A DNA stretch of 34,666 nt from Salinivirgaceae bacterium (GTDB lineage Bacteria; Bacteroidota; Bacteroidia; Bacteroidales; SZUA-534): NCBI GenBank assembly GCA_016342715.1, contig JAEINW010000026.1, positions 1-34,666 on the forward strand, in the 5' to 3' direction. The number at the start of each line of letters is the position of its first letter. The stretch's first letter is position 1. Below are positions 27,616 through 34,666 of this stretch, in pieces. The translations under genes and the position numbers were made by a program. Under the pieces are notes generated by a model. It was not told the origin of the DNA. It worked only from the letters and a program-made list of their open reading frames with translations, and did not search any database.

Positions 27616-27670
27616 TTTACTACCTACTGCCAACTGCGAACCGCAGACTGAGAAATGCCTACTACAACCT
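27616..27670. repeat. CAGT/ACTG-type intergenic repeat
   Basis: Holds CTACTGCCAACTGCGAACCG, a 5-bp/3-nt-loop hairpin CTGCG-AAC-CGCAG (27634-27646), then CAGACTGAG and TGCCTACTAC. The words are the reverse complements of those at 10514 and 18091. It lies between the AsmA gene stop and the histidine kinase start; the rest of 27487-27734 shows nothing else. Confidence 0.65.
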
Positions 27671-27734
27671 GTTTCTCATTTAAACAATACAAGTTATCAA
27701 ATAATTTCACACTAATTTAGTCAACAATTTTTTA

Positions 27735-30248
27735 CTAATCGTCGTCCCACTCTATTTCAAATTCTGGTTTTTTTTCTTTAGGCTTATTTAATGTAGAATC
27801 TTTTTTAAACCATCCAAACTCCTTTTTAAGCACGGCTTTAAATTCATTTTTTTCTGCATTAAAATTGCTTTTAAGATTTTTCTTTATTCTTGATTTATCA
27901 AGCTTAACCTCTGATTTCCCATTGGTAGAAGTAACTAAAAACAACATAGGTTTTCTACCAAAGCCATCATCTTCAACCTTACCAAATTCCGATTGCTGCT
28001 TGTGTATATGTTCTGCTTTCCCTTTTAAAAAATCTGACAAATAAATTTTTAAATGGTATTCATAATCGCCATTAAATTTTTGCTGCCCATTTAACGAAAT
28101 GTCAAAAGCAGAGCTTTCAATAGTCATTTCAGGAATATAAATAGTTTCATCGCTAATTAATAAATCGTTGTTTAATTCTGAAAACTTAATGTTCTCTAAT
28201 TCATTAACTTCACTATATTTTGAAGCTTCCATGATGGGTTTAAAGTTGTTTAATTGCCCATCGGAAATGCGAATATGTCCCAAATAATCGATAGAAGAAT
28301 TTAGCACCTTACTATTCTGAACCATAAATTGCAATTGAAAATCGGAGGTTAATCTTCCTGCAATATGACTGCTTGTAATGCTTTTTTGATTGAAGTTATC
28401 AAATGTTTCAAATAAATCTTTTACATCAATATTTGTTAGAATGGTATGTGTATTAAATTCAGTTTTGTCAGTTGATTTACTATTATATGTAACACTACTT
28501 AAAACCTTACCACCAAAGGCGTTGAATTGCAAATCGTCAACAGAAATATTTTTATTTAAATAATTGAATATTCCACTCACTCTTTTTGCATTTATTTTAC
28601 CTTTTGTAAAGTCTAAAATTCTAAAACTTAAATGAACCTTGTAATCAACGTTTTCTTCTGATTCTTTTTCATCGTTAAAAAGCATTTCAAAGTTTTTATA
28701 ATTTATGTTATCAGCAAAAACATCGGCATTAATAATCAATTGGCTCTTACTTTGAATAAACGGAAGCAAATTACTTATTGAACCTGTTCCGCTGGTTTTA
28801 CTTGTATTTATTAGACCTTGAAATTTATTTACAGTAAGTATTGTATTATTTAACACAACATCAGTTTGTAAATCTTTAATGGAAAGGTTTTCTGAATTAT
28901 AGAATCCTTCGGACAAATTAAACTTTCCGCTGTAAGTAAGCCTCGAAAAATCGGTGTTTTTAATGGAATCTGTAAAATTTAAATATCCAACACCAACAAA
29001 TTCACCCTTTAGCCTTCCACCTATTTGAACTGTAGTTGCGTCATTTAATAAATTAAAAAGCTCTTTTAAATTAACATCGCAATTTGTTTGGATAGATATA
29101 TAGGGTGAAGAAAAATTCTTGATTGAAAATGACCCCGACACAAAACCATCGTTTAAATTAAACTTAATGTTATGCAGCTCAACAACTGAGCTTTCTTGAT
29201 TTCGTTGCGCACCATTTGAATAATATCCACCAATAAATACATTTTTTACCTCTATGTTTTTTGATGGGTTTTTTATTGTTGCGTTTTCAATTTCAAACTT
29301 TGTTTCAATTTTAGGTATGATTTTTTTTGTGAGTTTTCCTTTAACATATCCTGAGACTTTTAATTCACCATCACCTTCAAGGTCTTTTGCGCCCTCCAAA
29401 TTCATAAGGTTTAGCAACTCGCTTATTTGAATATTATCGCCACTAAATTTCAAATCAACACTTGGTACTTTATTAAACAAGATTGAACCCGCAAGCTGAA
29501 AGTTTATAATAGAACTGCTTATGGTTCCAGAATTAATTAATAAGCTATCGTTTCTATATTGTAAGTCTAAATCTGCAGAGGTTTTACTTTTGGGCTGAAA
29601 AACAATATTTGCTTGTTTTACATAGTTTATATCTAATTTTCCTTTAGTAGCAATGGAAAAGTTGCTTTTATAAAACGCTCCAGAAACCACATATTTATTT
29701 GTAAAAAAACCAAATTCCGATTCTTTATATTTATTTATATAATTAAATTGAACCTGCTTAAACTGAAATTGATTAATTCGCACATCAATATTCGTATTTT
29801 CATTTTTTGTTGACGGTTTCATAGCATTTAAAATGGAGTAATTGTCTTTCCCATTCTTATCAATTAAAATATTTAGGGTGGCTTTTTCAAGACTAATTTT
29901 ATCAAGTACATATTTGCTTTTTAAAAGAGGCAATATATTAAATGATAGAAATATTCGTTTTGCATGTAAAAGAGTATCGCCTGAGTCCCCACTAAAATGA
30001 CTTGTGCTTAATTGTTTTGCCGAAAGAATGGTAACATTTTTTAATTCTAGCGTAGCTTTCGGAAAATTTCTCAGTAGCGAGAGATTAATTTCATCAACCA
30101 ACACCGGAACATTTATGGTCTCATTTAATTCTTCAACAGCCCTCTGAGTTATTTTGTCTTCGATAATAAATGAAATAAGCACAAGTATTCCTGACAGTAG
30201 AACAAATACGATTATAATTTTTCCGAAAAATTTAAGCAACTTATTCAT
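27735..30248 (-). CDS. AsmA family protein
   Basis: An 837-aa protein of the AsmA/TamB-like superfamily. A single N-terminal membrane anchor (about 8-30) is followed by the AsmA start (VPVLVDEINLSLLRNFPKATLELKNVTI) and a very long periplasmic beta-rich region with recurring V-x-L-x-F and G-x-F-x-I strands. These form the hydrophobic groove that carries lipid between membranes in studied members. AsmA C-terminal blocks are seen at about 560-760 (GKVLSSVTYNSKS, AGRLTSDFQLQF). The tail is highly charged and ends EIEWDDD. Phospholipid transport or outer-membrane assembly is the family role; the specific cargo is unknown. It is divergent from the gene at 30350. Confidence 0.9.
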   Translation of the reverse strand: MNKLLKFFGKIIIVFVLLSGILVLISFIIEDKITQRAVEELNETINVPVLVDEINLSLLRNFPKATLELKNVTILSAKQLSTSHFSGDSGDTLLHAKRIFLSFNILPLLKSKYVLDKISLEKATLNILIDKNGKDNYSILNAMKPSTKNENTNIDVRINQFQFKQVQFNYINKYKESEFGFFTNKYVVSGAFYKSNFSIATKGKLDINYVKQANIVFQPKSKTSADLDLQYRNDSLLINSGTISSSIINFQLAGSILFNKVPSVDLKFSGDNIQISELLNLMNLEGAKDLEGDGELKVSGYVKGKLTKKIIPKIETKFEIENATIKNPSKNIEVKNVFIGGYYSNGAQRNQESSVVELHNIKFNLNDGFVSGSFSIKNFSSPYISIQTNCDVNLKELFNLLNDATTVQIGGRLKGEFVGVGYLNFTDSIKNTDFSRLTYSGKFNLSEGFYNSENLSIKDLQTDVVLNNTILTVNKFQGLINTSKTSGTGSISNLLPFIQSKSQLIINADVFADNINYKNFEMLFNDEKESEENVDYKVHLSFRILDFTKGKINAKRVSGIFNYLNKNISVDDLQFNAFGGKVLSSVTYNSKSTDKTEFNTHTILTNIDVKDLFETFDNFNQKSITSSHIAGRLTSDFQLQFMVQNSKVLNSSIDYLGHIRISDGQLNNFKPIMEASKYSEVNELENIKFSELNNDLLISDETIYIPEMTIESSAFDISLNGQQKFNGDYEYHLKIYLSDFLKGKAEHIHKQQSEFGKVEDDGFGRKPMLFLVTSTNGKSEVKLDKSRIKKNLKSNFNAEKNEFKAVLKKEFGWFKKDSTLNKPKEKKPEFEIEWDDD

Positions 30249-30349
30249 TATCTACTATCCTTATTTTAACTAATTTGCAACTATTATTACTAAATTTATC
30301 GCTTATAAAAAACAAACGAAATTAATTATTATACTTTAAACTCATTATT

Positions 30350-31912
30350 ATGAATAGAATCATTTACACAATAATTTTATCAAGCTTGATTACATTATCA
30401 TATTCACAACATACTAATGTAATGATTAGTGACGATAATTATCCAGAAGAACCTTCTATTTGTTTAAACTATTTAAACCCAAATTATATTGTAGCCGGGT
30501 CAAATATTGACAATTGTTATTTTTCGACAGATGCAGGATTAACCTGGACCTATAAAAAGCTTACATCAACCTATGGTGTGTGGGGCGATCCAGCAATAAT
30601 CTCAGATAAGTATGGCAATTTTTATTTTTTACACCTTTCGAATCCCGATGAAGGAGAATGGATTGACCGTATTGTTTGCCAAAAAAGCACCGACCAAGGA
30701 GCCAACTGGAACAATGGCAGTTTTTTAGGCACCCCAAGCTCCAAAGAGCACGATAAACAGTGGGCTACCGTTGATTTTTCAAACAACACCATTTACGCAA
30801 CATGGACTCTTTTTGATTTTTACGGGTCATCAAGCTCTAATGATAAAAGCAACATTCTTTTTTCAAAATCAACCGATAATGGTGAAACATGGACCGAACC
30901 CAAACAAATAAATGAATTATCGGGCGATTGTGTAGATGATGACAATACTACAGAGGGAGCCGTTCCTGCGGTTGGTCCAAATGGCGAAGTTTATGTAGCT
31001 TGGGCCAACAATAATAAATTATATTTTGATAAATCGTACGATGCCGGCGAAACCTGGTTAGATAATGATATACTAATTGGAGACCAACCAGGAGGTTGGG
31101 CTTATGATGTTCCTGGAATAAGCAGATGCAACGGATTACCCATTACTTGCTGCGATACCAGTTCGTCAGCTCACCGGGGAACTATTTATGTAAACTGGAC
31201 TGATCAAAGAAACGGAACGGAGAATACCGATGTTTGGCTTTCGAAATCGAGTAATGGAGGAAATACTTGGAGCGACGCAATTAAAATAAATAATGATGAA
31301 ACAGCAAGTCATCAATTTTTTACATGGATGACCATAGATCAAAGCAACGGGTATCTATATTTTGTTTTTTACGATCGTAGAAATTACACAACCCTATATA
31401 CCGATGTTTATATGGCCGTTTCAAAAGATGGTGGTGAAACTTTTGAAAATTTCAAAATAAGTGAAAAGCCTTTCCTTCCAAATTCCGGTGTGTTTTTTGG
31501 CGATTATACAAATATTACCGCTTACAACGATATTATTCGACCTATTTGGACAAGATTACATAATGGTGATGGCGAAAGTGGATTGAGCGTTTGGACCGCA
31601 ATTATAAAAACCGATTCAATTGGAGTTAATTATTCCGAACAACTACTGACAAAAGAGAATGAAATTTTCCCGAATCCATCTTCAGAAATGAACTATTTTT
31701 CATTTAAGCTAAAGCATGCTACGCATGTAAAACTTGACCTTTGTGATGCTTCGGGTAGAATTATAAAACAGTTAATTAATGAAGAAAGACCAGCAGGAAA
31801 ATATATTTCGTCGATTAACATAAAGAATGAAAACTTAATTTCAGGCATTTATTTTTATTCATTAACAACCGACTTTAATAAATCAACACGAAAACTCATT
31901 GTTACAGAATAA
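30350..31912 (+). CDS. Secreted Asp-box (BNR) beta-propeller with T9SS sorting domain
   Basis: A 520-aa exported protein. The signal peptide covers about residues 1-19 (cleavage near SYSQ). Six Asp-box repeats (S-x-D/N-x-G-x-T/N-W/F) are at 59-66, 113-120, 174-181, 229-236, 300-307 and 358-365, which fits a six-bladed propeller. The C-terminal 83 residues (from about 438, EIFPNPSSEMN) are a T9SS sorting domain ending in RKLIVTE. Sialidases share Asp boxes, but the FRIP motif and the arginine triad are not evident, so an enzyme call is not supported. A surface adhesin or carbohydrate-binding propeller is equally likely. Confidence 0.88.
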   Translation: MNRIIYTIILSSLITLSYSQHTNVMISDDNYPEEPSICLNYLNPNYIVAGSNIDNCYFSTDAGLTWTYKKLTSTYGVWGDPAIISDKYGNFYFLHLSNPDEGEWIDRIVCQKSTDQGANWNNGSFLGTPSSKEHDKQWATVDFSNNTIYATWTLFDFYGSSSSNDKSNILFSKSTDNGETWTEPKQINELSGDCVDDDNTTEGAVPAVGPNGEVYVAWANNNKLYFDKSYDAGETWLDNDILIGDQPGGWAYDVPGISRCNGLPITCCDTSSSAHRGTIYVNWTDQRNGTENTDVWLSKSSNGGNTWSDAIKINNDETASHQFFTWMTIDQSNGYLYFVFYDRRNYTTLYTDVYMAVSKDGGETFENFKISEKPFLPNSGVFFGDYTNITAYNDIIRPIWTRLHNGDGESGLSVWTAIIKTDSIGVNYSEQLLTKENEIFPNPSSEMNYFSFKLKHATHVKLDLCDASGRIIKQLINEERPAGKYISSINIKNENLISGIYFYSLTTDFNKSTRKLIVTE

Positions 31913-32162
31913 TAATTAAGCTTAAGTAATATTATACAGCTTGATACAATTCATATGTTTTAATTAGGGTTCATGCAAAAAAAACAAAAGCCACAACACG
32001 AATAGCAAATTTGGTTTTTGTGTAAATTGATAATTAAAGTACAAATAATGTTGAAAACCAAAAGAGCTATTTCTTCCAACACACGTCGTAAATTGATACC
32101 TTTACTTTGTATTAAAATTGAAAAATGGCATTAAGCTAGAACGAAAAGAAGAAAAAGAAATA

Positions 32163-32558
32163 ATGCAAGAAAACAACTCACAAATCATTATATATCAAAC
32201 AGAAAGTGGAGAAACCAAATTAGATGTTCGTTTACAGGACGAAACCGTTTGGCTTACTCAATTACAATTATGTGAGCTCTTTGACAAATCGAAAGCAACC
32301 ATTAGCGAGCATATAAAACATATTTTTGAAGAAGGAGAACTGGAAGAAAATTCAGTTGTTCGGAATTTCCGAACAACTGCCCAAGATGGTAAATTAAATC
32401 TTCCTATGGCTTTTCTTCGGTCGGTGGCAAAAGAGGTGCAGCATTTACTTCTACCAAAAATTTTGTGTCTGATAAATGATCAGTTAGCTTGTGATTTACA
32501 TATACAAAAAACTCATCAGGCATTTCAACATCCAAATCTATATACGCCCAATTACTAA
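32163..32558 (+). pseudogene. Truncated RhuM-family gene
   Basis: The first 77 residues match the N-terminus of RhuM-family proteins: IIIYQTESGETKLDVRLQ, VWLTQLQLCELFDKSKATIS with a helix-turn-helix look, EHIKHIFEEGELEENSVVRNF, and TTAQDGK. Homology stops at about 32393; whole RhuM proteins run past 300 residues. The rest of the frame to 32558 is only the reverse strand of the neighbouring secreted-protein gene. The ATG at 32163 matches the family start, although the frame opens at a TTG at 32118. A perfect 27-nt palindrome lies just before the break. A remnant of an accessory gene is the best reading. Confidence 0.8.
32353..32379. repeat. Perfect 27-nt palindrome at the RhuM break point
   Basis: Arms 32353-32365 and 32367-32379 (13 nt each) are exact reverse complements around a single T. 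It encodes the VVRNFRTT region of the RhuM remnant. On the minus strand it lies 24 nt past the stop of the secreted-protein gene and is followed by AATTTTCTTCC, so it might also end that transcript. Confidence 0.85.
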
Positions 32559-33012
32559 ACAAATCATTAGTGATAAAATCTGGCGGTCGGTTTGTAAATT
32601 GAATTTCTTTAAGTTCCTCTTCATTTTTATTTCGAACAATAACAAAAAACAATTTACGGTTTGTTTCATACTGACCATATCGCTCAACATAAAGTACTAT
32701 TCGTCCGCCAGAAGCGTGGTCGCGAAAATAATTTCTCGATTCAAGATATCTTTCCTGTGTCCAGTTTTCTCTTTTTGCAGTATCCTGCATTAAAACAACT
32801 AATTGCCTGTAAGTCAAATAAGCAATATTTGTTTTAGGAAAAATACCAACTCCAAAATGAAATTCTAACTCCGAAAAAACTTCAGTAATTCGATGTCCAT
32901 AGGTCACATATTCCGAACCTTCATAAAGTTGAATGCGTTTTAATGCCTGATCAACCTGTGCTTTGCTCATTAGGGCAGTAATAAGCAAAATTAATGTTAG
33001 TAGTTTTCTCAT
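32404..33012 (-). CDS. Secreted protein of unknown function downstream of sigma/FecR
   Basis: A 202-aa protein with a Sec signal peptide (MRKLLTLILLITALMSKAQ, likely cleaved after KAQ). The mature part is acidic and aromatic-rich, with no domain I recognise. Segments such as RITEVFSELEFHFGVG, GRIVLYVERYGQYETNRKLFFVIV and FVYVNHK suggest a beta-rich fold. It ends in a Pro-rich PLLPPTEEKP tail. It lies 40 nt after the FecR gene in the same direction and probably belongs to its operon, in the place where a SusC-type transporter gene is more usual. Confidence 0.75.
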   Translation of the reverse strand: MRKLLTLILLITALMSKAQVDQALKRIQLYEGSEYVTYGHRITEVFSELEFHFGVGIFPKTNIAYLTYRQLVVLMQDTAKRENWTQERYLESRNYFRDHASGGRIVLYVERYGQYETNRKLFFVIVRNKNEEELKEIQFTNRPPDFITNDLFSNWAYIDLDVEMPDEFFVYVNHKLTDHLSDTKFLVEVNAAPLLPPTEEKP

Positions 33013-33052
33013 TTTAATTTAGGTTAAAAAATTATCATCTGAAAAAAATCAA

Positions 33053-33814
33053 CTAATTAATATTTGTAGCTTGGTATATTAAATATATATTCTCTTTTTT
33101 ACTTTGTTTCCATATTTGTTCACATCTCGATGAATAGTATCCTTCTTCTCCTGCCTCAACCAAAAGCTTTTTCTTCCCAGTTTTATTAGTAGAAAGCTCA
33201 ACCGATCCTGATTCAACCGCGACCGAAATTTCACCATTTTTGTTAGTACTAACTCTGAATGATGTCCCTTTTACTTTAATAGCGACATCACCTACATTAA
33301 TAATAATTTCTTTATCGGGCGATGAAGGAACCACAAAAAAAGCTTCTCCTTCAAGATTCATTTCCTTATTATATGCAAGCGATTTATTGTTTTTCATCTC
33401 AAGTTTTGATGATGGGTATAAATACACAATACTGCCATCCTTTAAGGTATCTTTTCTAAAAGTATCTTCATTGGTAACAAAAGAAACCATTTCAATGGCA
33501 GAGTTTTTTATAAACCAGCCCGATGCAATTAAAAGCAATAAGGTAGCAGCCACAGAAATTTGAAATAAATGTCTACGAACAAGTCCCCGCTTTCTTTCTT
33601 TTATTGCGTTTTTAATAGAGCTCCAAGCATTATTTACATCCCCTATTTGAGCAGTTGTAGTATCATCCCAAAAACACTTTACCTTCTGAAATAATTCCGC
33701 ATTATCAGATGATTCAGACAAGCATTTTTCAAAATGTATTTTTTCATCTTCAGAAGCAATTCCACTGAGGTAATCAATGATATTATCGTATAATATATTT
33801 TCTTCTTTCTTCAT
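33053..33814 (-). CDS. FecR-family anti-sigma factor, lacking the usual C-terminal domain
   Basis: A 253-aa inner-membrane anti-sigma factor. The N-terminal cytoplasmic part (about 1-78) would bind the ECF sigma factor, one membrane helix spans about 80-101 (HLFQISVAATLLLLIASGWF), and the periplasmic FecR domain covers about 110-215 (LKDGSIVYLYPSSKLEM, LEGEAFFVVPS, KVKGTSFRVS, VAVESGSVEL). Bacteroidota FecR proteins are commonly 300-390 aa with a DUF4974/STN-like C-terminal domain that senses the transporter. Here the protein ends soon after the FecR domain, and no trace of that domain follows the stop. It is 211 nt downstream of the sigma gene. Confidence 0.9.
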   Translation of the reverse strand: MKKEENILYDNIIDYLSGIASEDEKIHFEKCLSESSDNAELFQKVKCFWDDTTTAQIGDVNNAWSSIKNAIKERKRGLVRRHLFQISVAATLLLLIASGWFIKNSAIEMVSFVTNEDTFRKDTLKDGSIVYLYPSSKLEMKNNKSLAYNKEMNLEGEAFFVVPSSPDKEIIINVGDVAIKVKGTSFRVSTNKNGEISVAVESGSVELSTNKTGKKKLLVEAGEEGYYSSRCEQIWKQSKKENIYLIYQATNIN

Positions 33815-34025
33815 TTGTTTGTTTCTTTAAATAGAACAGTTCTAAGAAGTTAATCCCTTATAATTTTTTCGCAGTCAGTAGATAAGTTCATATATACAGA
33901 GACAGTAATTATATGGCCAAATAAACAAAGTAGCTAGGCATGATGACATATTTAAGCTCTAAAAAGAACCTAAGGTCTTGTCTGCTTCTCTCTCAAAATG
34001 AGATTAAGTATTTAACTACTCACTT
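33815..34025. other. Sigma-FecR intergenic space, no gene seen
   Basis: 211 nt without an open frame or clear hairpin. It is longer than the usual gap in such pairs and could hold a separate FecR promoter, but no exact TAnnTTTG box was found. Confidence 0.3.
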
Positions 34026-34571
34026 TTATAATTCTTTATAAAAACGTTTTAATTTTTTCTGTAAAAACAAGCGTGCCTTGCGCACCTGTACTTCAACTGT
34101 TTTTTCACTTATGTTTAAATTGTCTGCAATTTCACGATGTCTAAGACCATCTATTCTACTCAATTGAAAAATAATTCGCGCTCTTTCGGGTAATTGCTCT
34201 ATGGCTTCATCAATTGCCTTTTTTAAATAAGGATTCGGCTCAATAGCTTTTTGGCTAACATCTTTGTAAAACTGAAAGTAGTAATGTTTATGCTGATTTA
34301 CAACTTTTATGTGTCGTAGGTAGTTCAATGCTTGATTGTGAATACTTTTGTACAGATATGCGCGCAAATTAAATTCCTCGCTAAGCATTAACCTTTTGTC
34401 CCAAGCTGATAGAAAAGCTTCCTGCACTAGTTCCTCAGCAGCCTCTTCTTCCTTAACAAAGGAATATGCATAACTAAGCAATTGAGAATATAGCATCTCA
34501 AAAACAATTTTAAAAGCTTCTTGATTTCCGCTTTTAATTGCTACGTGATATGGATTCGTTCCTCCCGACAA
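34026..34571 (-). CDS. ECF RNA polymerase sigma factor
   Basis: A 181-aa sigma-70 of the extracytoplasmic function group, Bacteroidota type. Region 2 is AYSFVKEEEAAEELVQEAFLSAWDKR (-10 recognition), and region 4 holds the helix-turn-helix LPERARIIFQLSRIDGLRHREIADNLNISEKTVEVQVRKARLFLQKKL. The start codon is a TTG at 34571, since the frame meets a TAA at 34590 without any ATG, and the next ATG would cut into region 2. The FecR gene downstream supplies its regulator. Rarer TTG initiation would keep the level low. Confidence 0.93.
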   Translation of the reverse strand: MSGGTNPYHVAIKSGNQEAFKIVFEMLYSQLLSYAYSFVKEEEAAEELVQEAFLSAWDKRLMLSEEFNLRAYLYKSIHNQALNYLRHIKVVNQHKHYYFQFYKDVSQKAIEPNPYLKKAIDEAIEQLPERARIIFQLSRIDGLRHREIADNLNISEKTVEVQVRKARLFLQKKLKRFYKEL

Positions 34572-34666
34572 ATGACGTTTTTGCTTAGTTTATCATTAAT
34601 TCGGCTAGCAATCCCAACTGCTGAAAACAGTTAACTTAAGGGGGTTGCTTAAAAATATTTTTCGGG

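Noticed and set aside
30350-31912. Sialidase
   Set aside because: Asp boxes alone are not diagnostic; no FRIP motif or clear catalytic residues seen.
31913-32162. Integron attC-like or promoter region ahead of the RhuM remnant
   Set aside because: No paired attC core sites and no exact TAnnTTTG box with suitable spacing could be found; short inverted words only (for example TTAAGCTTAA).
34572-34666. Promoter or hairpin ahead of the sigma gene
   Set aside because: AACTG...CAGTT (34616-34632) is only a 5-bp stem and no exact -7 box is present in the visible 95 nt.

Overview
The window is an AT-rich chromosomal segment of a Bacteroidota bacterium. Three things point there: two exported proteins end in type IX secretion (T9SS) sorting domains, several promoters carry the Bacteroidota -7 box TAnnTTTG, and the ATP synthase locus contains a bactofilin, an AtpZ and an AtpB with a long exported N-terminal extension. 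No tRNA, rRNA, CRISPR array, intact insertion sequence or prophage was seen, and the genus cannot be read from this sequence.

Layout. 1-3.2 kb: an N-terminally degraded SiaC-family (DUF1987) gene converging on polA. 3.4-6.2 kb: a lipoprotein gene whose frame is broken at a run of ten G (candidate phase-variable locus), a 20-bp-stem terminator, then a T9SS-exported protein. 6.2-9 kb: queD, two tandem paralogous lipoproteins of unknown function, and a possible 56-residue membrane protein between them. 9-13.2 kb (minus strand): 3-methyladenine glycosylase, guanine deaminase, ferredoxin, a U32-family protein and a GT9 glycosyltransferase, separated by dense palindromic repeats. 13.3-26.2 kb (minus strand): a long run of co-directed genes, read from high to low coordinates as yceD-rpmF-plsX-fabH-bactofilin-atpZ-(4-TM protein)-atpB-atpE-atpF-atpH-atpA-atpG-(sugar epimerase)-(polyprenyl synthase)-atpD-atpC, closed by an intrinsic terminator. 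26.3-30.2 kb: an orphan histidine kinase and a large AsmA-like protein, both minus. 30.3-31.9 kb: a secreted Asp-box propeller with a T9SS domain. 32.1-34.6 kb: a RhuM remnant converging on an ECF sigma / FecR / small secreted protein cluster.

How the genes work together. The large minus-strand block joins ribosome assembly (yceD, rpmF), entry into lipid synthesis (plsX, fabH) and proton-driven ATP synthesis. The complete F1Fo set is present (a, b, c, alpha, beta, gamma, delta, epsilon), but beta and epsilon are separated from the rest by an epimerase and a prenyl synthase. The sigma/anti-sigma pair lacks the usual SusC/SusD partner and instead precedes a secreted protein of unknown function.

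Most notable observations: (1) the G10 tract that splits a lipoprotein gene exactly inside its signal peptide, with one base fewer restoring a perfect lipobox; (2) several families of short palindromic or CAGT-rich repeats at most intergenic junctions, including inside the atp operon, two of which artificially lengthen the open frames next to them; (3) a 27-nt perfect palindrome 14 nt before the truncation point of the RhuM remnant; (4) the tandem lipoprotein family; (5) the FecR protein that seems to lack its C-terminal domain.
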